Assembly (NCBI GenBank): GCA_007130265.1
Contig: SLST01000379.1
Location: 1 to 12,404, forward strand
Reading direction: 5' to 3'
Length of the DNA stretch: 12,404 nucleotides
From: Spirochaetales bacterium
GTDB taxonomy: Bacteria; Spirochaetota; Spirochaetia; DSM-27196; SLST01
The position numbers and the translations under genes were made by a program. Positions 1 through 6,350 of this stretch are shown piece by piece; position 1 is the first letter of the stretch, and each line of letters starts with the position of its first letter. The notes under the pieces were generated by a model. It searched no databases. It was not told the origin of the DNA and saw only the letters and a program-made list of their open reading frames with translations.

Positions 1-1329
1 CAGACCGAAGAGCCAGCCCACGTTCGCGTAACTGTTTGCGTCCCGCCCGTCGAGAAACCAGCGGTTGTTGAGTCGGAGGGTCCGCGCAAAGGCCTCCTCA
101 GGGTCGTCGGTCCACTCCAGGATCTTCTTGCCCCAGTACATTCGCATGTAGTTGTGCATGAACCCCGTCTCGCGCATCTCGCGCATCGCATTGTTCCAGT
201 GCCGGTCGTGCGTCTGCGCTGCAACGAGTTGCTCGTCGGTATAGCGGTGCTCGCGCCGATCATCCACGTGCTCCCGCAGCGTGGTACGCGCCCACTGCGG
301 CAGGGCGTCATACCGGTCGTACCCTCGGGCATACCAGACGAAGTTGTGCGCAAGCTCACGCCGCACCAGGAGTTCCTCGAGCAGCGCATCGCGGGCGCTC
401 GCCTGAACATCCGAAGCGGTTCGCACGCCAACCGATCCACGGGTATGGCTCATCTTCCCGCTGCCCGCCTCGAGCCCCTCGACGAACGCTGCACCGCCAA
501 CGGCGAGGGCGACCTCGAGGCTCGAGATCTGACCGAAGTGCAGGTACGGGCTCAGGCCGGTACCGACGTCGAGCCCCGGCTCGTTTCGCGCGCGCTCATA
601 CTCGGGGAGGCTCTCGGCGATGAACCGATCGAGACGTTCACGCGCCCGGCGGTACCCGCCGGTGAAGAATCGTGAAACCGACGCGGGTTCGGCTGCCGGA
701 GCGAGCTTCTTCACGAGATCATCGAGGCCGTCGAGCGACTCCCCGGCCAGCATCCCGGCACGAGCAGATCGCCGCGGTGGACGCTCGTCAAGCGGGACGA
801 GGAACTCTCCCAACCGGCGATGGAGCTTCGAACGAATGGTGCGTGCGGCGTACTCCTGCTTCGATGACGCCTCCTCTACCGGTACGACCAGGTCGCTCTC
901 CACTTCGACGACGCGGCAGGCCGCTTCGCGGGCGACTTCGTACCGCCACTGCCGCAGATGCGCCAGGTATCCCCGGTCGCAGACGATTGCGGCGGCATCC
1001 TTTCCGAGCTCGAGCGCCACGTCCGGCGGACGGCCAATCCGAACGACAAAGGGAATCCCTCGGCCGTCGAGAGCCTCGCCGGTCTCACGCAACCCTTCGA
1101 GCATGAACCGGTAGTGCCGTGCGCATGCCTCGGGATAGCCGGCGGTGAGCCCGAACCCCACGACAACCGGCAGATGCTTCCCGTCTGCAAGCCACACCGC
1201 GTACTCGAGCGCGTGGTTGCAGACGGCGCGCTGGCTCTGCTGCATCCAGTAGAGTACATAGGCACCGGAGCGCTCCGGCGCATCGTTCAGGACCGAGACG
1301 CGCCGGGAGAAGCGATCAGACTGACTCAT
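1..1329 (-). CDS. Class II CPD photolyase, C-terminus cut by window edge
   Basis: This gene encodes a deoxyribodipyrimidine photolyase, which uses FAD and light to split cyclobutane pyrimidine dimers in DNA. The frame is open for 443 codons from ATG 1329 to base 1; the family's usual length is about 450-480, so only a short tail is missing. Class II hallmarks are visible: YWMQQSQR (27-34), the N-terminal antenna-type domain (about 22-180), SKQEYAARTIRSKLH (156-170), LSPYLHFGQIS (259-269), ELLVRRELAHNF (319-330), and the flavin-domain stretch HNYMRMYWGKKILEW (392-406) followed by LDGRDANSYANVGW (426-439). Residues about 277-312 look longer than in the relatives I know. The ATG overlaps the stop of the upstream HD gene (ATGA), and AGGGAG lies 7 bases before it, so translation is probably coupled. 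The family assignment is secure; dimer specificity (CPD) is inferred from class II membership. Confidence 0.93.
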   Translation of the reverse strand, partial: MSQSDRFSRRVSVLNDAPERSGAYVLYWMQQSQRAVCNHALEYAVWLADGKHLPVVVGFGLTAGYPEACARHYRFMLEGLRETGEALDGRGIPFVVRIGRPPDVALELGKDAAAIVCDRGYLAHLRQWRYEVAREAACRVVEVESDLVVPVEEASSKQEYAARTIRSKLHRRLGEFLVPLDERPPRRSARAGMLAGESLDGLDDLVKKLAPAAEPASVSRFFTGGYRRARERLDRFIAESLPEYERARNEPGLDVGTGLSPYLHFGQISSLEVALAVGGAAFVEGLEAGSGKMSHTRGSVGVRTASDVQASARDALLEELLVRRELAHNFVWYARGYDRYDALPQWARTTLREHVDDRREHRYTDEQLVAAQTHDRHWNNAMREMRETGFMHNYMRMYWGKKILEWTDDPEEAFARTLRLNNRWFLDGRDANSYANVGWLFGL

Positions 1330-1934
1330 TCGCACGCTCCCTCTTCTCGTATCTTCGCATAGCGGTCGGCGACGCGGTCAAAGAGCGAACGACCGAACGA
1401 CGTCTGAATGCGAGCCTCGGCGGTCGCAAAGAACTCGTCAAGACGCCGGTACTCAGGGAACTCCGGGTTCGCCACAGTGTGGTCATATCGGCAGTCACGC
1501 TCGTAGGCGCACGCCTGGATGCACATATCGACGAGGTTCATATCTCGAACGAATCTCGCCTCGTCGCTGCGGTTCTCCTCGTACTCCTGCCACAGCTCGT
1601 GCACTCGAGCCGCCGACGCAGGAGCGTACCCGGCGAGTACCGCGGCCATCGCTTCGCGTTCACGCGCTGCTTTCGCTTCCTTCCGGCGGGCGTCGTCGAT
1701 ACCGGCCACACGGGTGGGGATATCTCCGGTGATCGCCTCCGCGAGATCGTGCACCAGCGCGATCTCGAGCGCTCGCGAACGTTCGACCCCTGATTCCTCG
1801 GCGTACAGAAGCACTAGGTACGCGGTACCCCAGCTGTGGTCGGCAACGGATTCGGGATCGGCGATTCCCCGCAGCCGCCAGCCGGTGCGCACCTCGTCCT
1901 TGAGTTGGTAGCTCGTGATCAGCGCATCAATCAT
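1326..1934 (-). CDS. HD-domain nucleotidase, YfbR/HDDC2 type
   Basis: This is a 202-residue HD-superfamily phosphohydrolase. Relatives such as YfbR and HDDC2 are metal-dependent 5'-deoxynucleotidases acting on dNMPs in the cytoplasm. The family start RTGWRLRG...PESVADHSW is at 16-35, with metal residue H33; the HD pair is H62-D63, followed by E66 and D71 in HDLAEAITGDIPT. The expected fourth metal ligand, an Asp in the FVK-x-L-D stretch of relatives, appears as Asn133 (FVRDMN, 128-133), with Asp131 nearby. I chose ATG 1934 rather than the in-frame TTG at 1961 because family similarity begins just after it and a TACAAT box lies 8 bases upstream, inside the longer version. There is no Shine-Dalgarno sequence, so a leaderless mRNA is likely. 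The stop overlaps the photolyase start. A role in dNMP clean-up alongside DNA repair is inference. Confidence 0.87.
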   Translation of the reverse strand: MIDALITSYQLKDEVRTGWRLRGIADPESVADHSWGTAYLVLLYAEESGVERSRALEIALVHDLAEAITGDIPTRVAGIDDARRKEAKAAREREAMAAVLAGYAPASAARVHELWQEYEENRSDEARFVRDMNLVDMCIQACAYERDCRYDHTVANPEFPEYRRLDEFFATAEARIQTSFGRSLFDRVADRYAKIREEGACE

Positions 1935-1942
1935 CGGAGTCG

Positions 1943-1948
1943 ATTGTA
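1943..1948 (-). promoter_or_regulatory. Probable -10 box of the HD-photolyase operon
   Basis: TACAAT on the minus strand matches TATAAT at five of six bases and ends 8 bases before ATG 1934. No good -35 hexamer is seen at 16-18 bases; the position overlaps the -10 box of the opposite gene. There is no Shine-Dalgarno sequence between the box and the ATG, so transcription should start at or within a base or two of the start codon. Confidence 0.55.
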
Positions 1949-1952
1949 GCAG

Positions 1953-1966
1953 GTTGCCCAAGCAAC
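1953..1966. promoter_or_regulatory. Short dyad between divergent -10 boxes
   Basis: GTTGC-N4-GCAAC is a perfect 5+5 base inverted repeat. It lies 4 bases from one -10 box (1943-1948) and 3 bases from the other (1970-1975), in the spacer region of both promoters. A protein bound here could block both directions. The arms are short enough to arise by chance, so operator function is only a suggestion. Confidence 0.25.
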
Positions 1967-1969
1967 GGG

Positions 1970-1975
1970 TATATT
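1970..1975 (+). promoter_or_regulatory. Probable -10 box of the alpha/beta hydrolase gene
   Basis: TATATT matches TATAAT at five of six positions and is followed by exactly 6 bases before GTG 1982, which puts the expected transcription start on the start codon. The -35 region is poor: TAGCAG at a 17-base spacer, or TTGTAG at 20. This box overlaps the place where the -35 of the opposing HD promoter should be. Confidence 0.55.
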
Positions 1976-1981
1976 GGTTGG

Positions 1982-2782
1982 GTGATCACCGGTTACGCAG
2001 CCGAATCGGATACCGGAGTCCCGTACGTCACGCTCGGAGAGGAGGCGCCGTCGCTTCTCGTGATCCCGGGGATCGAGCCGGAGCACCATCTTCCCGACGG
2101 ACTGCGGCTCCAGGGAGTTCGCGGAGCATTCGAGGAGATTGCGGAGCGCAGATCGCTGGCGGTTGCGTGGCGCGCCGATCGTCCGTCGCAGGAGATCTCG
2201 ATCGAGACGGTCTCAGCCGACTACGTCGATCTCGCCCGGCAGCTCGAGTTGACCGACCTCACGATCCTGGGCGTATCGACGGGCTGCCCCATGGCGATCG
2301 AGACGGCAGCGCAGCTCGGCCCGCGATGCAGGCGACTCATGCTCGTCTCCGGCGGAGCGTTTCTCAGCTCGCGCGGCAGGGACCTGCTCGACCGGGCGGT
2401 TGCGCTCGCGGAAGCGGGACTGTGGCGAACACTCGCCCGCGAGCAGATCGCGGCGTTCTACCCGGGGCTGCTCGGCGAGTATCTGCTGGCTCCCATCGCG
2501 TGGCTGTTCCCGGGCCTCTACGGCCGACCGGACGATCCGGCCTTCTTCGTTGCCCTCACCCGGGCTGTCCGCGAGGCCGACCTCCGTACGCGCTGCAAGG
2601 ACGTCGACGCACCCGCGCTGCTCATGAACGGCGAGCGCGATCTGCTCTACCCGCCCGAGATTGCGCGGGAGACGGCGCTCCTGCTCACCGATGCCGAATC
2701 GATCACGCTTCCCCGCGCCGGGCACGGAGCTTTCAAGAGCCACGCAGGGCGCGTCACGAAACTGATTCTCTCCAATCTGTAG
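1982..2782 (+). CDS. Alpha/beta hydrolase fold protein
   Basis: This is a 266-residue serine hydrolase of the alpha/beta fold; its substrate cannot be told from the sequence. The probable catalytic triad is Ser99 in the nucleophile elbow GVSTG (97-101), Asp220 in NGERD (216-220) after the sixth core strand, and His248 in AGHGAF (247-251) near the C-terminus. The first core strand with its oxyanion-side loop is LLVIPGIEPEHH (25-36), and a helical lid covers about residues 130-200. There is no signal peptide, so it is cytoplasmic. The start is GTG with no Shine-Dalgarno sequence, 6 bases after a TATATT box, consistent with a leaderless transcript; no better start fits before the first strand. 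The MATE gene follows after 32 bases but has its own promoter-like sequence. An esterase, lipase or haloperoxidase-like role is possible. Confidence 0.85.
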   Translation: MITGYAAESDTGVPYVTLGEEAPSLLVIPGIEPEHHLPDGLRLQGVRGAFEEIAERRSLAVAWRADRPSQEISIETVSADYVDLARQLELTDLTILGVSTGCPMAIETAAQLGPRCRRLMLVSGGAFLSSRGRDLLDRAVALAEAGLWRTLAREQIAAFYPGLLGEYLLAPIAWLFPGLYGRPDDPAFFVALTRAVREADLRTRCKDVDAPALLMNGERDLLYPPEIARETALLLTDAESITLPRAGHGAFKSHAGRVTKLILSNL

Positions 2783-2808
2783 ACCCGCGCGTGCGCTCGT
2801 CGTAGTAT
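2780..2808 (+). promoter_or_regulatory. Candidate promoter of the MATE gene
   Basis: TAGACC (2780-2785, four of six to TTGACA) and TAGTAT (2803-2808, five of six to TATAAT) are separated by exactly 17 bases. Six bases follow before ATG 2815, so transcription would start on the A of the start codon. The -35 begins on the stop codon of the hydrolase gene. Confidence 0.55.
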
Positions 2809-2814
2809 TCGGTG

Positions 2815-4194
2815 ATGACGTCCGCGCCCGAAAATGCGCCGCTCGTCCCGGTTACGACCCCGGCGATGCTGCGCAGATTGCTCGCAATAGCATTCCCGAT
2901 GATCGTCTCTCAGACCTCGGAGACGGTCATGCTCTTCGTCGACCGGCTCTTTCTCTCACGCGTGAGCAAGCTGCACCTCGCCGCAGCGATGAGCGGCGGA
3001 CTCACGAACTTCGCCGTAGCGTCGATCTTCGTCGGCATTGCCGGGTACGTGAACGCGATCGTCGCGCAGTATTACGGCGCAAAGGAAACCCGCCAGTGCG
3101 CCCGTGCCGTCTCGCAGGCGATCTACTTCTCGCTCATGGCAGTACCTGTGCTGCTGACGGTCTCGGTGTTCGTCCCTCACTTCTTCGAGCTCATGGGTCA
3201 CGACGCGGAGCAGATCCCGCTCGAGACGGTGTATGCCCGATGGCTGCTCGGCGGTGCCGTGATTCTGCTGCTGCGCAACGCGCTCACCGGGTTCTTCCTG
3301 GGGATCGGGCGGACGCGGATCGTCATGTTCAGCAACATTGCCGCGATGTTCGTGAATATTCCGCTGAACTACGTGCTGATCTTCGGACGCCTTGGGTTCC
3401 CGGAGCTGGGCATGGTCGGTGCGGCGATCGGCACCCTCGGCGGCGGTCTCACCGCGCTTCTGATTCTGCTTGCGGTCTACCTCTCCAGACGGGTCGACAG
3501 CAGGTACGAGACCCGCGGCTCGTTGGGTTTCGACCGCGAGATGTTCGCGAGACTGCTGCGGTTCGGCGCACCGGCGGGCACCGAGATCTTCCTGAATGTC
3601 CTCGCATTCAACCTCTTCGTGCAGCTCATGCACGGATACGGCGCTGAGGTCGCCGCAGCGACCACGATCGCCTTCAACTGGGATATCGTCTCGTTCATCC
3701 CGATGCTCGGACTCGGTGTGGCGACCACGGCGGTCGTGGGTCAGTACATCGGGGCCGGCGATCCGGAGGGAGCGCGGAAGACGACGCTGCTCGCGCTTCG
3801 GGTCGGCTGGATCTACTCCGGTGCGATGATGGTGCTCTTCTTCGTCGCGGCCCGGCCGCTCGTAAGCGTCTTCGCCTCAGGCTTCGAGGATACCGGCGCC
3901 GTGTCTGATCTCGCTCGAACGATGCTGCGTCTCGTCGGTCTCTGGGTAGTCGCCGACTCCACGCAGCTCGTGTTCGCCGGGGCGCTACGAGGCGCCGGCG
4001 ACACGCGATGGGTGATGCGGACGAGCGCGATCCTGCACTGGATCTTCGCCTTAGCGGTGATCGTGCTGATACGCGTCCTCAGCGCCCCGCCGCTGGCTGT
4101 CTGGGGAGTCTTCATTGTCTTTGTCCTCTCCCTCAGCGCCGCGATGTTCGTGAGGTTTCGAAGCGGGACGTGGCAGGCGTACCGCGTCATCTGA
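2815..4194 (+). CDS. MATE family efflux transporter
   Basis: This is a 459-residue inner-membrane exporter of the multi-antimicrobial extrusion family, which moves drugs or metabolites out in exchange for Na+ or H+. The length is typical for 12 helices. The two halves show the family's internal repeat: VAQYYGA (83-89) after helix 2 and VGQYIGAGDPEGARK (308-322) after helix 8. Other signs are DRLFLS (43-48) in helix 1 with Asp43 in the membrane, NIPLNY (181-186), and GALRGAGDTRW (389-399), a characteristic MATE stretch. GTG 2812 is also in frame, but ATG 2815 sits at the ideal distance (6 bases) from a TAGTAT box. There is no Shine-Dalgarno sequence. The substrate is unknown. The gene converges on the ABC exporter operon, with a 21-base gap between stop codons. 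Confidence 0.93.
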   Translation: MTSAPENAPLVPVTTPAMLRRLLAIAFPMIVSQTSETVMLFVDRLFLSRVSKLHLAAAMSGGLTNFAVASIFVGIAGYVNAIVAQYYGAKETRQCARAVSQAIYFSLMAVPVLLTVSVFVPHFFELMGHDAEQIPLETVYARWLLGGAVILLLRNALTGFFLGIGRTRIVMFSNIAAMFVNIPLNYVLIFGRLGFPELGMVGAAIGTLGGGLTALLILLAVYLSRRVDSRYETRGSLGFDREMFARLLRFGAPAGTEIFLNVLAFNLFVQLMHGYGAEVAAATTIAFNWDIVSFIPMLGLGVATTAVVGQYIGAGDPEGARKTTLLALRVGWIYSGAMMVLFFVAARPLVSVFASGFEDTGAVSDLARTMLRLVGLWVVADSTQLVFAGALRGAGDTRWVMRTSAILHWIFALAVIVLIRVLSAPPLAVWGVFIVFVLSLSAAMFVRFRSGTWQAYRVI

Positions 4195-4195
4195 A

Positions 4196-4226
4196 GCCTC
4201 AGCCGGCCGGGCGCCTCAGCCGGCCG
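4196..4226. repeat. 14-base direct repeat, period 17, at convergent gene ends
   Basis: GCCTCAGCCGGCCG occurs at 4196-4209 and again at 4213-4226, separated by GGC. The right copy contains the stop codon of the permease gene (TCA at 4216-4218, read as TGA on the minus strand) and the left copy holds a duplicate of that triplet in the gap. This looks like a small tandem duplication in the junction. Confidence 0.7.
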
Positions 4227-4238
4227 CGAGGCGCCTTT
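4210..4238 (+). terminator. Weak GC-rich hairpin terminator after the MATE gene
   Basis: GGCGCCTC (4210-4217) pairs perfectly with GAGGCGCC (4228-4235) across a 10-base loop and is followed by only three T residues (4236-4238). It begins 15 bases after the MATE stop codon and lies over the last codons of the convergent permease gene. Read on the minus strand it has no T run, so it would serve the plus-strand transcript, if either. The short T tract makes it a weak call. Confidence 0.4.
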
Positions 4239-5277
4239 CCATCCGCCTCGACAGGCCCGCCACCGCGAATCCGAGCGCGACGCTGATCGCCACGCCTATG
4301 GAGAGGTCGAGTGCCTGCGATCCCAGGCCGGCCCCGTGAACAACGATCTCGTAGAGCGGACCAAGGAAGTAGAAGGTCGGAATCAGACGCGCGATCCATT
4401 CGGGAACGTCGGGAAAGAGCAACAGAATCGCCGGTGCGAAGATGACCGTCCCACCCGCTTTCCAGATGCTGAACAGCGCCGCCATATTCGTCACTGCGGC
4501 GCCGAGCATGAGCCCCATCTGGACGCACATCAGGGCCGCCACCGAGAGCACCACGAGGACCGCGACCGTCTGCCCGGTCACACCGGAGATCAGAACGGTG
4601 AGCATCCCCATGATAAGCGCGAGGAGGAACCCCACCACCCCTTTGCCCGCCATGATCTCACCCACGCGCAGCGGTGTCACGAGCATCGCCTGCAGGGTTC
4701 GGCTTTCACGCTCCTGCACGATCGTCGACCCCGGCAGGAAGATCGCGGCAAGCGCAACCGCCACGAGCACCACCAGCGGCATCAGCCGATCCTCGAGGGG
4801 AACCGTCGGTCCTTCTCCCACGACGACGGTCTCAACCACGAGCGGAGACGGATGGCCGGCGAGCTCGCGAACGAGATCGACGACCGCTACCGACAGCACG
4901 AGCCGATCGGTGTCCGAAGCTTCGCCACTGAGAAACAGGTGGAGAGGCGGACGCAGTCCCGCACGCACCATGTCGTCGAAGTCGGGCTGCAGAAGGAGTC
5001 CGGCGTCCGCGTCGTGCGCAGCCACCGCGCCACGCAGCGCCTCCTCGCTCTCGTAGACCGTCACGTCTATCTCCCGATCACGGGCGAGCTCGACCACCAC
5101 GGATGATCCGGCATCGTGAACACCAAGTCGCGGTGACGGAGTGAACAGATCGCCGAACACGGCATGGATGAGGAACGTGATCAGCAGAGGAAAAGCGATC
5201 AGTATGACGAAGGTCACACCGCGAGGCGCCATCCTGATCTCTTTCGCCGCCACCAGGCACACGTGTCGCAGATTCAT
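4216..5277 (-). CDS. ABC-2 type exporter permease (second permease)
   Basis: This is a 353-residue membrane subunit of an ABC-2 family exporter. The layout is one N-terminal helix (about 21-41), a large extracytoplasmic domain (about 42-165), then five or so helices clustered in 165-343. The conserved cytoplasmic stretch VQERESRTLQAMLVTP...GKGVVG (187-216), typical of this family (PF12698-like), lies between helices 2 and 3. The start is ATG 5277, which overlaps the stop of the first permease as ATGA. The frame stays open upstream to 5532, but that part is out-of-frame first-permease sequence. It presumably pairs with the other permease and the ATPase encoded upstream as a heterodimeric transporter. 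The substrate is unknown. It is last in its operon and its stop lies in the duplicated junction with the MATE gene. Confidence 0.88.
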   Translation of the reverse strand: MNLRHVCLVAAKEIRMAPRGVTFVILIAFPLLITFLIHAVFGDLFTPSPRLGVHDAGSSVVVELARDREIDVTVYESEEALRGAVAAHDADAGLLLQPDFDDMVRAGLRPPLHLFLSGEASDTDRLVLSVAVVDLVRELAGHPSPLVVETVVVGEGPTVPLEDRLMPLVVLVAVALAAIFLPGSTIVQERESRTLQAMLVTPLRVGEIMAGKGVVGFLLALIMGMLTVLISGVTGQTVAVLVVLSVAALMCVQMGLMLGAAVTNMAALFSIWKAGGTVIFAPAILLLFPDVPEWIARLIPTFYFLGPLYEIVVHGAGLGSQALDLSIGVAISVALGFAVAGLSRRMERRLAAG

Positions 5278-6350
5278 AGCGCGCTGATCCTCCGTCGGAG
5301 TATGGCCATACCGATCATGCCGCAGACCGTGCACCAGCCTGCGAGCATTGCGAGGTCCAAAGCCGTTTCCGCCCATCCCGCTCCGTAGATACTCGCGGCG
5401 GAGATCGCCGCTACCAGTCCGTATGACGGGATCACCCGGACCCACCCGGCAACCGTTCCAGGGAAGAGCGACGAGAATGCGGGGATCGCAAGCGGTATGA
5501 GCATGACGATACCGATCACCATCGTGCTCCACAGGTCCTTCCCGGCCGAGCCGGCAATCATCGCGATGCCGGTCACGAGTATCGCCCCGAGCAGAAGCGC
5601 GAAGAGCACCAGCCCTGGCGACGGTCCAAATCCGCGGATGATGAGGAGCACGATCGCCGCCTCGGTGAAGGCGACGAAGGTCCCGACCACGCCCTTGGAC
5701 AACAGCACGTCCGAGGCCCGTGCAGGCGTCACGACGATCGCGCTCAGGGTCTTCTGCTGAATTTCCGCCGAGATGAGCGACCCGAGCGCGATCGCCTCCA
5801 TGATGAGCACCATGAACGCGTACAACGGGCGCATCCGGTCGCGAAGCGGAACGGCTCCGATGTCGGGACCGACGACGACCGTTTCCTCGTCGGGCTCGGA
5901 CACGGGAAGCTCGTGCCCGGCGAGCGCGAAGGCGATCTCCCGCACGATCGTGTGCACCGCATCCCGATACTCGACGGGAAGCGCGGGGGTCACGAACACC
6001 GTCACGGTGGCCTGTTCATTGTCCGCGATCGCCCTGAGCATCTCCGCGGGGAAGCTGATCCCCACGTCAAGCTGACGCTCCTCGACCGCCGCGCGCAGGC
6101 TCTCGTCGTCCTCGTAGAACACGACGGGAACCGGTTCATCCTGCTCCGCGGCAAGCTGCTCGAACACCGACCGCAGCTCCACGCCACGAATGCCCAGCGT
6201 GAACCCCGGTTGCACCTCCGACGGCAGCAGGTAGTACAGCGCGACGAAGGTCGTGACCGCGAGCACGGTCAGCGCGATGAACATTCCGTCGCGCGTCATG
6301 AGGAGCAGATCCTTTCGGAGGATCGCAACGAACGCCGCGCCGCGTCTCAT
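5274..6350 (-). CDS. ABC-2 type exporter permease (first permease)
   Basis: This is a 358-residue ABC-2 membrane subunit with the same plan as its neighbour: helix 1 at about 23-42, an extracytoplasmic domain at about 43-173, then helices at about 176-194, 223-239, 247-268, 275-296 and 330-351. The family stretch AEIQQKTLSAIVVTPARASDVL (195-216) lies between helices 2 and 3. The ATG at 6350 overlaps the ATPase stop as ATGA, with AGGGGA 5 bases upstream, so the two are translationally coupled. The two permeases resemble each other in layout but differ widely in sequence, which points to an old duplication and a heterodimeric pore. The extracytoplasmic domain contains a stretch (YEDDESLRAAVEERQLDVGISFP, about 79-101) like the second permease's YESEEALRGAV. 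The exported compound cannot be inferred. Confidence 0.88.
   Translation of the reverse strand: MRRGAAFVAILRKDLLLMTRDGMFIALTVLAVTTFVALYYLLPSEVQPGFTLGIRGVELRSVFEQLAAEQDEPVPVVFYEDDESLRAAVEERQLDVGISFPAEMLRAIADNEQATVTVFVTPALPVEYRDAVHTIVREIAFALAGHELPVSEPDEETVVVGPDIGAVPLRDRMRPLYAFMVLIMEAIALGSLISAEIQQKTLSAIVVTPARASDVLLSKGVVGTFVAFTEAAIVLLIIRGFGPSPGLVLFALLLGAILVTGIAMIAGSAGKDLWSTMVIGIVMLIPLAIPAFSSLFPGTVAGWVRVIPSYGLVAAISAASIYGAGWAETALDLAMLAGWCTVCGMIGMAILRRRISAL

Noticed and set aside
1935..1961. TTG 1961 as start of the HD gene
   Set aside because: It would place the TACAAT box inside the gene and adds nine residues not seen in the family.
5278..5532. N-terminal extension of the second permease to 5532
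   Set aside because: The extra 85 residues are the out-of-frame reading of the first permease; ATG 5277 in the ATGA overlap starts exactly where permease similarity begins.
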